Under the pieces are notes generated by a model. That model made no database searches. It was not told the DNA's origin and was given only the letters and a program-made list of their open reading frames with translations. Shown piece by piece: positions 10,826-22,648 of a stretch of DNA of 64,000 nucleotides. The position numbers and the translations under genes are program-made. Origin of the DNA: Trichaptum fuscoviolaceum (Eukaryota; Basidiomycota; Agaricomycetes; Hymenochaetales; Trichaptaceae); assembly GCA_910574455.1 (NCBI GenBank), contig CAJSYZ010000002.1, positions 5,543,671 through 5,607,670 on the forward strand. Direction: 5' to 3'. Each line of letters begins with the position of its first letter. The stretch's first letter is position 1.

Positions 10826-13800
10826 ATGAGCAGGACCTATCTCCCTCTTATTTTTATTTTTCTTCATCTTACAGAGATTGTCTTAGCAAGTACTCCGTGG
10901 AAAGCGACGCCATTCAACCCTCCGTCAGTGCCTCTGGCAGTGAGGTCGCCATATCTCAGTTGTTGGTTGAACCAGAAAGGAGGTGGACAACAGCTCACTA
11001 ACAGCAATGGATGGCCAACGTTTTGGACCGGAACAGTACGTACCCGCGGTTTGTGATTATAAACTTTTGATCTTCTGAGCTCAATGGCCCTACTAGATTC
11101 TCGGCTGGGCCGGTTTTGTTAGTGTGGATGGCACAGTTCATATATTCATGGGAGACCCCATTATACCAAATACAAATGCGCCAAAAGCAGTTCAAAAAAG
11201 TCTATCAGTAAGCTTCCCATCAAATGTATACCGATACCTTTCTCATTTATGTTAACCAGGTCACGGCAACGCAGAGTACGTTCGTTATGACGGCTGGTGC
11301 TGTGGATTTAACTGTTAACTTCATTAGCCCGGTAGAGGTTAGTCCAAATCTCTGACATTCGAGAGCTACTGCCCTGATTTCTATTTTCCCGGGAAGCCCA
11401 CGGACTTGGTCAAACAATCACTACCGCTCTCATATATATCTTTATCCGCGGCGTCAAATGATGGAAATCCGCACTCGGTGCAGGTGTACACTGACATCAG
11501 CGGAGAATGGACAACAGGCGATAATACGATGCTCTCCAACTGGACAACTTCACTTGGTAGTGTCATCACCCACCAAGTTCAGCTTACGAATCAGTCAGCT
11601 TTCACTGAAGTCAAGAACCGTATTCAACGTAAGTTGAGACTTTATATATCATTGATTTACCGCAACTGAATTTATAAAGAGGGATCCGTGTTCTACTCGA
11701 AACTTAATGTATGTTTCATTCATTGCCATCTAGATGTCATGCTTACATTTCTCAAACAACTTGGTCTCAGACTTCCGGAACAACGTATCAAACTGGACAG
11801 GATATTGTCGTCCGAGCTCAGTTCATCAACAATAGCGTTTTGGCTAACACGCTCGACACCGATTTTCGCGCGGTTCAAGATCGCTTTCCTGTATTTGCCC
11901 TCGCCGAAGACCTCGGTATGGTTACGAACGCTTCACAGCCTGTTGTTTTCTCGATAGGGCACTTCCGGGATCCTGTTGCGTCATACATTGTAGCTGAGAA
12001 CCAGTTCGAGCTACGTTCCTCTTACTTTTTGTCGGCACATTCGACCATCGATGATGCGGTACGTCACGCATGTTAAACATTTGTGGTGCACGTTCACAAA
12101 TCTCACAATTCCCTAGATCTCTTTCTTCTTGGGCGATTATTCTAATGCGATCAAGTCAGCTCAGGCGTTCGATTTGAAATTATCGACCGATGCGATCAAG
12201 ATATCCGAAGATTATGCTTCTCTCGTACCTCTGTCAATTCGACAAGCTCTTGGGTCTATTGAGATTACAGTTTCCAAAGACGCGAACGGAACATATAACA
12301 CTGATGATGTGCTAATTTTTATGAAAGGTATGGTTCTTTTAACTATATTATCAGCCATACGTATATTCACTCGTATCGTAGAAATCTCTAGCAGCGACGT
12401 AAATGACTAATTCTACTGGTATAAATCTATGGCTAAGTTTAACTTGTTCTGTAGGCCATCAATACTGTGGATGTCATATATCCAGCTTGGCCCGTGTTCC
12501 TTTATACGAATCCGCAGTTGGGCAGGTTCTTGCTTGAACCATTGCTTCGTTATCAAGCGACAGGTTTATATCCGAATCCTTGGGCAGCACATGATATTGG
12601 TTCATCTTACCCACAAGCAGTGGGCCACAACGATGGTAGAGCACAAGCGGTCGACCATCTTATATCAACGAAGTCTAACTACCATCTTTAACTTTACAGG
12701 AAAAGATACAGCGATGCCAATTGAAGGTTAGAGCGAGTCAAGAGAATCATATCTGAGCTTCCCACTTACCTCGGGACAGAAACCGGCAATATGCTCATCA
12801 TGGTGCTGAGCTACACGCAAGCAACAAACGATACCTCGCTCATCAATACATATGTGAGTATTTCTTTGGGTTGTCTTAGTGTCATTCTAATCATGGACAT
12901 ACGTAGTCCAAACTTCTTGAGCAATGGACGAACTACCTTGTTTCCAACACTCTCCTGCCTGCGAACCAAGCATCCACTGATGTTTTCGCCGGTCCACTTG
13001 CAAATCAAACGAACCTCGCCATAAAGGGGATTATTGGCATCAAGGCAATGTCTGTTATCGCTGGAATGTTGGGCGATACAGCGATGCAGGCGAACCTCAC
13101 CGTAAGTATCAGCCAAATTCAAGGTCACGCAAGCATCTAACGTATGTTACAGTCAATTGTATCGTCGTATTTCACTCAGTGGCAGGCATTAGCCACTTCT
13201 TCGGACGGAAATCACTTGACTTTGTCTGTAAGTGCCTTCCTCTGAAAATCTGCTTTTCTTGGTGTTAATTCACAGTTGTTCTAGTATGGTGACGACTTAA
13301 GGTTTGCGATAGCGCTATGTATGCTACACCTCACTAACAAGAACCACGTTGCAGCTGGGGTCTGTCATACAATATGCTCGCCGATAAACTATTGGGGACG
13401 AACGTTATTCCAACAGCCACCTTCGAAATGCGTACGCAGTCCAATTCTTAACTTTCCACATATGTCTCTTATGCTTCTATATAGAAACACAATGGTATAA
13501 GAGTGTGGCCAAAGACTTCGGAGTGCCTCTTGATACTCGGTAGGGAGGATACAATCGTATCTTTTGTCCAATTTATTGACGCCAGAATATAGTCATCCAT
13601 ATACATTGTCAGGTGCGTAATATCCTTCATGTACTTTCTCCATCGAAGCTTGCTCACTAGCCACTCTCATACAATGACTAGGATGGGAAATGTGGACAGC
13701 AGCCTTCGTTACTGACACGGCGACTCGCGATCTCCTCATCTCTTCAGTTGTCAAATACGCCTCCGGGGGTTTTGGAGCAGTCCCATTCGACGATTGGTAC

Positions 13801-13991
13801 GATACCACTACGGGCGCGCCGCAGTCGTCTTTCGCTGCACGTCCAGTCATTGGATCCCATCTTGCCTTGGTGAGTGCAGTCAGCATATGGTTGTTATACA
13901 ACAGGGCTGACGGTTAGATACATAGCTTGTCGTGTAGGTTCCTTTGCTTGAAACTTCAAGTCTGCTCAACTTGACCCAAACACTGCAATAG
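10826..13991 (+). CDS. Secreted glutaminase-like protein (GtaA family, DUF5127/DUF4965/DUF1793), intron-rich copy
   Basis: Nineteen exons give a phase-consistent model of 712 residues: 10826-11035, 11097-11207, 11260-11337, 11397-11628, 11680-11708, 11771-12058, 12117-12327, 12382-12398 (17 nt), 12455-12635, 12700-12726, 12780-12853, 12907-13101, 13153-13227, 13285-13301 (17 nt), 13355-13431, 13485-13539, 13593-13612, 13682-13869 and 13938-13991. A signal peptide (MSRTYLPLIFIFLHLTEIVLA) precedes PWKATPFNPPSVPLAVRSPYL, the usual GtaA start. Later blocks include YTDISGEW, DTDFRAVQDRFPVFA, TVDVIYPAWPVFLYTNP, TNYLVSNTLLP, GAPQSSFAARPVIGS. The family hydrolyses extracellular glutamine, as known for Aspergillus GtaA; specificity here is inferred. 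The paralogue at 28228-32286 has lost all but one intron. After the TAG at 13989 a Ser/Thr-rich stretch continues in another frame, so the true C-terminus may differ. Confidence 0.78.
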
Positions 13992-14365
13992 GAACTCAAA
14001 TATCCAGTCGTCGGGTAATGGCTCGACCAGTACTTCACTGTCTCCTATATCTACTTCAACGTCCCCAAGCAGACAGCCTTCACAGACTGGCTCCGCACCC
14101 TCAGGCTTTGCCTATCTGCACGCTGGTGCAAAACGTGAGTCTGAACTTCTGGTGATTGACCTCAAGGCTCACTCGCCTTTTGCGCTGTTAGAATACCTGA
14201 TTGCCACTACACTTTCTGTCTTCGTTTACGGAGTTTTATAAGAGTATAAGCTGTAGATAGTGGAAGGTCCTAATATTCGAGATATCATAATTGTATTGTA
14301 CGAGTTTGAAATGTGCATATTTACATGTTTACAAAAGATACAACGCAGACATACATATTGTCTCA
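13992..14365. other. 3' region of glutaminase-like gene with out-of-frame Ser/Thr-rich tail
   Basis: In the frame +1 to the annotated stop, about 14001-14125 encodes a Ser/Thr/Pro-rich run (GNGSTSTSLSPISTSTSP...). This is the type of stalk that ends many GtaA-like proteins before a GPI or membrane anchor. No clean splice path joins it to the last exon, so a 1-nt loss or an unrecognised splice site near 13985 is possible. The rest, up to the convergent gene, is AT-rich and featureless. Confidence 0.45.
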
Positions 14366-15400
14366 TTATTGCCCATAATAATTCGGATAGTGCGGGTAGC
14401 GGGAAAGATACATATCGCGTCCAGCCGCCTGCGACTGCATCATATTCCGATATGCGAGATCACTAGCCGCTGCTATAGCCGTCTTTCCAGTGCGCTTGTC
14501 ACCGACGAGCGATTCGAGCTTCGTCAGCTCCTTGCACGCCTCTCTCGGTCGCCTAAGCCCTTCGTCATCCACAGGGTAGGCCATAGCCTGCCAAGCGTTT
14601 GGAGCCCCAGGAACTGTCAGAACTGCACCACCACATGCGTGACGAGTTGCCTGGGAAAAATCGACGATCTTGAGCTTTCCCCTGCTGTCGAAGAAAACAT
14701 GTCGATCAACGATAGCCCTAGACTGAGGAGCATTGTTGTAGCTGGATGCAAGCTGATTGTGCGAGATGTTGTGGTCGTGCAGCTTGCAAGCAGCGAGCAT
14801 GTACTGACGGCTATTGCGAAAGATAGTATAAGGAGCCGATTGAGCAATAATAGATTAATTCTTAACTCACTGATATTCTTCCTGGTCCCTCGCACCGGGA
14901 ACACCACCCATGCAGTTCTCCATGATAAGAAGGGCGAATGGATCATCGCTTCGAGAGCTCTTGTTGACGTAGAAGCCCAAGACTCTGGGTACGAGACTGC
15001 CCTGGAGGTCCCGAAGCTCGTTCGCGTAGATTGAAGCCTCCTTCGCCAACTCGCCCACCCGCTCGTGCGTGAAAGCCCACTTCGCGAACATCTGGCTTTG
15101 CCCCAGGATGCCGGCCTCGCCTGTGGGCATAACATGGACACTCACTAAACCACGAAGGACATCCTTCCTCGTCGAGCCGCGCTCCGAAGGCGGGATGTTC
15201 ACGAACAGAGTGAGCTTGGGGTCGAAATTGCGCGATGCCTCGTCCTGTGGGGACGTGCTATACAAGCGGCAGGACTTTGTCTCGCCTGCGACGACGGTTT
15301 TGGCGGTAAGGAGGCCGAAAGTATAGTTTACGGGCGCCGAGTTATTGCACGGCGCGAGGAAGACGGTCGCGTAGTAAGCGGGCTTCGTGTTGAAGTTCAT
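14366..15400 (-). CDS. Protein-kinase-like protein with altered catalytic motifs
   Basis: Two exons (15400-14871 and 14810-14366, 60-nt intron) encode 324 residues starting MNFNTKPAYYATVFLAPC. An N-terminal region carries KLTLFVNIP, then E-A-S-I-Y helix (KEASIYANELRDLQGSLVPRV), a hinge-like FALLIMENCMGG, a loop LHDHNISHNQL and FFDSRGKLKIVDFSQATRH. This order matches the small fungal kinase-like proteins in which the catalytic loop is HG(D/N)L and DFG is DFS or DFD. Here the loop reads SHNQL, so the catalytic Asp position is Gln, suggesting a pseudokinase. Substrate and pathway are unknown. The C-terminal third is Arg/Tyr-rich and unstructured. The gene is read in the same direction as its upstream neighbour, 183 bp away. 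Confidence 0.68.
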
Positions 15401-15583
15401 GCTGCGCCTGGCAGAGATAGATGAATGAATGTGTTGGAGTTGGATGCTGGTCGATGAGTCGAAGCAATGCGAACAGCGCCGTTATATACTGCGCTGCGAG
15501 ATAAGCCACACGTCACCGTTGAACGTGGTTGAGGTTCGCTCAGCCCACAGTGCGCCTCTCACAGGCATAACCACCACATGTGG

Positions 15584-16385
15584 TTATCTCCTAGGCGCCT
15601 CCGACACAATACTGGCCGACGAAGTGGATGAGGTGAGCCCGGATCCGAGTGTGGTCGCGCCCAAGAGACTTGCTACCACATTGTTGTTCTCCTTGATCTG
15701 TTTCTGCTGGGCGTAGAGCGTGGCCACCTTCCGCGTCGCCTCCTTCAAGAGCGCCTCTTCTGTGGGGAGCTCAACGTGTGCGTTGTGGCCGGGTTGTGTT
15801 GACAAAGCGGGTGGTAGTGGAAGAGCGCCGACACCCGTCTGTGTAAGGAAATCTTCGAAAAGGGAGAGATACTGTTGAAGTGATGCTAATTCAGCTATGT
15901 AATAGTTATCAGGAGTGCACAGTTTGCTAAATGTAATACAGTACTCACCTGCGGTCTGTGTTGGAGTCATCGAAGAGGTTGGATGAAATGCGTGCTCGCT
16001 GAGATAGCTTAGATCGAGACCAATCGTAAGGATCGCCCACTCACATTCCCGAAAGACAATTCCTCGCCAGACGTTGAATAATATCGATATACTGCTGAGC
16101 AGTTTTTATATTCTGTCTGAATATTTCGGGCGAATTCGCATCGGCATTCGCGTTGATTGAACCCAGAGAACCTGAAGTTGACGTCGAAAGTCCGGAACTG
16201 AAAGAGAGCTGGGTCGAGTGTGCCGACAGAGGTAGCGAGTTCTGCATTGTTTCAGACGCATTTGAGACCGAGTATAAGGAGTCGTAGATTGAGGAAGATG
16301 GTAACATATTCGTAACAGTAAGTGGGGGTACGAAGGAAGGAAGCTTATTGGCACCGTAATCTACCGTACACTGGCAAGCGCTCAT
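15584..16385 (-). CDS. Uncharacterised protein with two helical regions
   Basis: Exons 16385-16045, 16007-15949 and 15894-15584 join with consistent phases into 236 residues. The first exon is Ser/Thr-rich (LSFSSGLSTSTSGSLGS) and ends in a helix (IKTAQQYIDIIQRLARNCLSG). The rest contains LASLQQYLSLFEDFLTQTGVGALPLPPAL and an amphipathic helix LLKEATRKVATLYAQQKQIKENN with a Ser-rich tail. I do not recognise the family. The small acidic helices and low-complexity linkers suggest a scaffold or nuclear-complex subunit, but this is speculation. The start is uncertain: the first 25 residues (MSACQCTVDYGANK) are atypical and the initiator could be the Met at about 16307. It shares a roughly 320-bp divergent promoter region with the TPR gene at 16709. 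Confidence 0.5.
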
Positions 16386-16708
16386 GCCAAATTGAATTCA
16401 CCTCCTACCTCCTCTACTACCATGTTCAAGTATCCGGAATTTCTATGCCCGGTAACGTCTAAGATGCATTGGACGTCCTCATCATTACTTGCACTGCCGG
16501 GGACAAAGTCTACACTGCATCCCAGTGTCTTGTGGCAGTACTGCGGGGCATCGTATTTCAATATTGAACATGCTTGGGCTGAGTGTTCTCCTCGTGGTTC
16601 GAATCAATAGACCAGCAACTCAATGAAAACTCACATATAAATTCTCTGGCTCCTATGTCCAGAGCCTCTGGTACTATCCTGCAACGTCGACTGTATTCTG
16701 GTGTTGTC

Positions 16709-19149
16709 ATGGCCGAAGCACTAGCAGTCATTAAAACGACTGCGAATGCCATACTCGCTATCGCAGATGCACTCGAAGTTGTGAGTGCAGTGTTTCATTA
16801 CTTGTTGTTGGGAATCACCACGTACTAACCCTGCGATACAGAACTCCGAAAATAAGAAAGAAATCTCCAAACTGATCTCTGATGTGCAGACGGATATGAA
16901 GGATCTCACGCAGCTACAGAAAGGGTACACCGGCGATCGTGGAGAGCTAGATAAACCGTTTCTCAGCCTTATTGCGTGCGTCGTATATTTAATGACATGC
17001 AGATCGTGTTTTCAACTAATACTGCTGACTAGGAAACTCAAGGAAATTCGCAACGAATGCAAGGGTCTCACCTCAAAACCTAGTGGAAGTGGTATTAAAC
17101 GGATATACACACACGGAAATGATATTTACAATGCAAAGGCCACCGAGAAGAAGATCACAAAACTTCGTGATAGTTTGCGCGATGCCAAGCTCAGCTTTTT
17201 GGTCTGTGGTTGTGACACCATTTACATCGTACTCGCACATTCAAGTTCTAAATATGCGTCTTCTATAGGTCAGCAGAGGCTTTCAGAATATCGGTCAAAA
17301 TAATGTCGTTACGATTCAACAAGTCACGATAACTAATGTATCGCAACTACAAGAGGACAGCATTGCTAAAATGATGTCTGCCCCAAACGATCCATATGAG
17401 GCGGGAAAGACATCTGTTATCAAGCAAAAGGCAACGAAGCAAATGAGAGCGGAGCTACGCAGGATTCCATTCGTATGTTTATCTTCAGGCGTGCCTTATC
17501 CGTGATGTGGAAATTCATTAAGACTAGGGAGAGAAAGATACCGGGAAAACTCTTAGTTCTGGTGATAGTTCAGCTGTACGTTCTATCTCCTTCCTTGTCC
17601 GCGACAATACGGAACCTAAATAATCTTCAGCATGAGAAACGCGCAGAAGACATGACCTCGCAAAGACGAGACGACACTTCAGATGTACGTGATATGACCT
17701 TCCGATCTCCGCAGCAGTACGGAAACTAAATAACTTATAGGACGGGACACTTACTGAAGACATGCACTGGACAGTGCGCGGTGATACTTCAGATGTACGT
17801 TACATCGTCTTTCACTGTCCGCGGCACTACCTGACTTAATAACATTTATGTAGGACGAGAGGCGCAATGAAGACATGCGCTGCCCAGCGCGTGACGATAC
17901 TCCACTCGTAGGATTATCTTGCATTTACTGCGACATGGAAGCTAATGTTATATAGGATGTCAAAGTTACTACGAAAGACCATAGGCAGAGTAATAGGCAC
18001 AGAAACAAGCGCAGAAACAAGTGCGACACTCACAGGACTTCAGCTGTATGATTTCTCGGTATACCATGAAAGTAGACGCTCATTGTCATTTAGGAAGGTT
18101 CTCACACTCCAAATCCCTTTAAGCTCTTTAACACTGGCATCGATGCTAATTTCGATGCTCTTAAGGAGGCTTTGGTTTCGGAAGTACCTTCGCTTAAGCA
18201 CCGTATAACTGCAAAAGGCAAGCAAAAGCATAAGCCTATCACCGACAACTCGTACGGCGATGCCCACGACAACTCTGATGGGTCAAGCCGACGACGGGAT
18301 ATCTTGGTAGAAATTGTCGCAGTTTTGGACGAGCTGCAGTCCACAGTGTATCAATCATCCTCGCTAACACTCGAGAAGTTTACAAGGACAGACACTCTAG
18401 CGTGCTCTTTGCGCTCGCTTGGTCTTCGAAAATCGGCGTTGCAATTCTGCATCAAAGCACACGAAATCATTCGAGATCTCTGGGATAATGATCGAGATCA
18501 CTGCCGTTATCTCGCCGAATCTCTTATGAACTTAGCAGCTTGTCGTGGTGATACGGATGACCTGGATGGCGCGCTTGCTTCGAGCAAGGAAGCCGTCTCG
18601 ATCTACTCGCCTTCGCCTGTGACAAGCAGAGGGGACGCGCTCGCTGAGTCTCAGGAAGTGGTCGATGTCATTTCCGGTCTGGCCAAGGGTGAACCTGAGG
18701 TATACAACCCTAAGCTAGCGTTAGTGTTGACCCACCATTCTATTCGCCTGAGCGACGCAGGGAAGGAAGTCGAGGCGTTGGCTGTAATCGAAGAAGCAGA
18801 GCACATTCGTAGGGCGCTGGCTGAGGGCAACGTCGATGCCTTTGAGCTAGACCTTGCACAATCTCTACGCTATCTTTCTCTTTGTTTCAGTGGCGTCGGA
18901 AAGAGAGACAAGGCGCTCGCTACTATCCAGGAAGCAGAGGGGTTATACAGACGACATTCCAAACATTTCCCAGATGCTTTCCACGAAATACTCGCGGATA
19001 TACACGAAATTCTTCAAGACTGTCTCCGGGCAGTGGAAAACACAGAGGAAGCTGAGGGTATGAATGAAGAGGAGGGACGTCCAAGAAATGGAAATGCTCG
19101 TCCCAATCGGCGCCGCCGGAGAAGAGGGGTGAAGCTAAACAGCATGTAA
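16709..19149 (+). CDS. Helical-bundle plus short TPR protein with tandemly duplicated mini-exons
   Basis: Ten exons: 16709-16780, 16842-16975, 17033-17201, 17269-17472, 17528-17575, 17631-17684, 17741-17794, 17854-17907, 17956-18045 and 18094-19149. They sum to 644 codons without a stop. Exons 1-3 (72, 134, 169 nt) match the family standard: MAEALAVIKTTANAILAIAD, ENKKEISKLISDVQ...GELDKPF, ELRN-type segment KEIRNECKGL and IYNAKATEKKITKLRDSLRDAK. Exon 4 contains VVTIQQVTITNVSQL, shared with the gene at 56640-60139. Mini-exons of 48, 54, 54 and 54 nt follow, clearly copies of one another, where other members have the linker. The last exon carries the SLRSLGLRKSALQFCIKAHEIIRDLW block and only about four TPR-like units, ending in an Arg-rich basic tail (NRRRRRRGVK). 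This is the shortest intact member. Function is inferred as protein-interaction or signalling. Confidence 0.82.
17528..17955 (+). repeat. Tandem duplication of a mini-exon with its intron (about 4 copies, 102-113 bp each)
   Basis: Exons 17528-17575, 17631-17684, 17741-17794 and 17854-17907 encode related 16-18 residue peptides of pattern xxxxxEDMxxxxRxDTSD. The introns between them are also related (GTACGT start, CTxTCCGC core, TAATAAC-like branch region, TAG end). Repeat unit lengths are 103, 110, 113 and 102 bp. All exons are phase 0, so copies can be added or lost without breaking the frame. Confidence 0.85.
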
Positions 19150-19613
19150 ATTGTTATTAGTAGCCTTAGAATAAACGCACGACCTATTACATTCCAATTC
19201 CTGTGCAATAGCTATCTTTTGTAATGCGCAATTTATCACAACTGATGTGATTTCCGGACGCGAGCTGCTGGCCTTACCTCTCATATACTGTCATCCCTGG
19301 ACACTGCATGAGCAAGAATAGTTCGACCGTCAGTAGGAGAGGCTGGACAGTGGAGAGCCCTCATGCGGCAGCACGAATCGGGAACTTGAACTTGAATAAA
19401 CATCGGCAATCCTGCTTCCTTCGACCTACCATTACCATTCTCTCTAACAATCATAATATATGACTGCGCCTGCCACCACTAGACGCTCATCATGATGAAC
19501 CTTCACATATATGTACCCCCTTACTCCCTAACACCCCAGGCTTGTCGCTTCTTTGTCTACCTTGTGCACCTGCCTGAAACCCAATACCACCATGAGCTAG
19601 GCTTTGTGCCATC

Positions 19614-22207
19614 ATGGCCGATACTTTATCCATAGTTACATTAGTTGCCCAAGGATTGAAAACTCTCCAGGACGCAATCGAACAGGTGAGTATCCCTCAA
19701 GCCCAGAAATCCCACATGACCTACTCCAGCTGATGCTACCCATTGCCCGCAGCTCCGTACAAATCAGAAGGATATCTACAAGCTTTCCCGAGACTTGATC
19801 AATGAGACATTCGAGCTCACAACCATTCGAAAATCGCGGCCTGGCAACTACGCAGAGATTGATAGATTCTTAACAGTCTTGATCAAGTACGCCGCACAAT
19901 TCATTAGCATTAAGCTTGCTTTTCCTAAACCACCACTTATAGGGAGCTGGACACGATTCGCGTCGGTTGCGAGGCCCTCCTAGTAGAACCAGGTGCAGGA
20001 CTCATTAAACGCGCTTTCAAATGGTGCAAGAACCTCTACAACGCAGATACTGTCAAGAAGGGCATAGGAGAACTCCAAGAACGAGTTCGTGATGCCCAAC
20101 ATGACTTTCTGGTCCGTTATTATGTGAAGCAATCCCGGTGTACCCACATGTCTGAACGTCTTTCGTATCTATATAGGTTAAGAACGACCTTGCCATGGCA
20201 CTGAATGTGGAGGACCTGAAAAGCGCCGCGTCAGAAATTCGAGATGCGGTGTCGGAATTGAAGGTGGACATACAGTTCTTGGTGCAGGAAGCCGAGCGGA
20301 AACCGAAGGAAGCTAACAAGCTCTTTGGTGTTGATCGCATGACGGAAGCGGAGAGAAAGAAAGCACTGCGCAGGACTTCTCTGGTGCGCTTTCTCGTTCT
20401 TTTTGTGAACACAAACCTAAATTCCGTTATCACATAGGACCTCTCGGTGACTACGAAAGACGAGAACCTCTTCCTCCTCCGCTTCAAGATCCGCACTCTC
20501 AAAAAGGCGCTCGACACAAACGCGCCCACTCTGTACCGGGATTCAAGGCTGCGGCTGGCGCAAGGATATGAGCCGAAACCTGACGACCCATTCTACGACG
20601 TCTGCAGAGACGCTTGCGGAATACGGCGACGACAAGATGCTTTGATCGAAACCATCAGTCTCCTGGACCTCCTGCAGAATTCAGATTCGTTGGCAAACAC
20701 TCCGGCACTCGTCTTATTCATCAGGGCGGACAAATTGGCATGGTCCCTCCGCTCGCTTGGTTTGCGGAAAGAGGCTCTACATCTCTCTTCGATAGCGCAC
20801 GATGTTATCCAAAACGTGTCGAAGAAAAATCCGAAGTCCTTTCGTGATTATCTGGCGAAGTCGCTTCTGACGTTATCTGCGTGTCGCGGAGACATGGGGA
20901 ATCTGAAAGAGGCGCTAGAGGCGAGCACGGAAGCGGTGAAGATATACAGGGCGTTGGCTGAAGGAGACCAGAACACGTTCAATCAGGGATTCGCAAGGTC
21001 TCTGAACATGATGTCCGTAGATCTTGGTCTTGTTGGACGGAAGGACGAGGCGCTTGCTGCTATTCGTGAAGCAGAGGTAATATATCGCGCACCAGTTGAG
21101 GACGATTGCGAGGCATCCAAGCGGGCTCTCGCCTGTTTTCTCAATACTCTGTCTCTGCGTCTCAGTGATGCGGGGAGGAAGGACGAGTCCCTCACTGCGA
21201 TCCAAGAAGTCGTGAAGATCCGCAGAGAACTTGCGACGAGCGATCCCGAGAACTCCATCCCGGACCTTGCGCGGGCTCTGAGCACTCTGTCGAATCGACT
21301 CAGAGACGTGGGGAAGAGGGACGAAGCGCTTGCGGCGATTCAGGAGGCGGAGAGGATGTTCCGAGCGCTGGCGGAGGATAACCCGGACGCCTTCAACCCG
21401 GGTCTCGCAATGTCGCTAATCAATTTATCTCCTCGTCTGAGCGACGTGGGGAAGATAGTCGAAGCACTCGCTGCTATTCAGGAAGCGGAGAAACTGTACC
21501 GATTACTGGCGGAGACGATGAGTTCAGAAGCATTCGGGCCGGACCTTGCGCGCTCGCTGAACAATCTCTCAAATCGTCTGAGGGAGGTCGGACGGCGGCG
21601 AGAGGCACTCGTTGCGATCCAGGAATCGGAGACAATCCAGAGGACGTTGGTGGAGAAGGATCCTGTGGCGTTTAACCCAGATCTCGGGATGACCCTGATC
21701 AATCTGTCTCTCCGGCTGAGCGCGGTGGGGAGGAAGGACGAGGCGCTCGCCGCGAACCAGGAAGCAGAAACGATCTACCGAGCATTGGCGGATTCGAACC
21801 CAGATGCATTCAACCCAGACCTCGCGCTGTGTCTCAACAATTTGTCTTTCCGCCTGAGTGACGTCGGAAGGAAGGACGCTGCGCTTGTCGCGATCACTGA
21901 AGCGGTGTCGATTCGTCGAGCATTGTCGGAGTCCAACCCGGACGCCTTCGAACAGGACCTCGCGGAGTCGCTGAGCAACCTGTCTCTGCGCCTCCGAGAC
22001 GCCGGAAACAAGGAGCCTGAACAAGCACTTGCTGCGAGCGAGAAGGCAGTATTTCTGTACAGGCGACGGTATGGACGATATCCGGAGTTCTTTTGTCGTT
22101 TCCTGCCTCGCGCGCTCGATGGTCTCCGGGACAGTCTTTTGGCGATGGGGAGGGCCGAGGAAGCGCAGAATGCGAGTGAAGAGGCTCGTCGGATTCGAGA
22201 GCTATGA
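19614..22207 (+). CDS. Helical-bundle plus TPR-array protein
   Basis: Exons 19614-19685, 19753-19886, 19943-20111, 20177-20383 and 20438-22207 give 783 residues. The N-terminus MADTLSIVTLVAQGLKTLQDAIEQ is a hydrophobic helix. Exons 2-4 are all-helical with the family marks DLINETFELTTIRKSRPGNY, WCKNLYNADTVKK, RVRDAQHDFL and ANKLFGVDRMTEAERKKALRRTSL. The last exon starts with linker DLSVTTKDENLFLLRFKIRTL and DDPFYDV, then SLRSLGLRKEALHLSSIAHDVI, and carries roughly eleven 46-residue TPR units of pattern ALA.SLNNLSxRLSDVGRKDEAL.AIQEAE.IYRALA. Stop TGA is followed by an AT-rich 3' region. The N-terminal bundle resembles MLKL/HeLo-like domains; a membrane or death-signalling role is a hypothesis. 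The decayed fragment at 26185-26790 derives from a close relative of this gene's 3' half. Confidence 0.87.
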
Positions 22208-22648
22208 TTAGCTTTGAATAAGTCTTACTTAACAAATGTAATAATATATCAAGAATCGAATCCGCAACAGAGATGGATAGCAGATAATGTGCAGTGAGCC
22301 GCAGCCTGAGTTGGGGATGGGGTCGGTGCTCAATCAGCCACTCACTCACTGGTCTGCAAATCGTTCAAGTTCAGGGTCGAACAGTGTTCTGACTCGGGGC
22401 ACCTTCAAGTTTACTTTCTGGTCGCGGTACGGCGGTAGTGATTTACGTCTACCTGCAAACTCGACTTATACATCATCACAGGCAGGCTCTTTTAAAGAAT
22501 GTGAGGCTTCCCTCCTATGTGATTAATGTAGACTTGGAACTGAATTCAGTTTGTGGCTAGCACGATTCTTCGCGGCCTGCATCACCTCCTGCCCTCCTGC
22601 CCACGGGCCACAACTCATCGAAATCCTCAATGACCGTAGGGTGTAACC

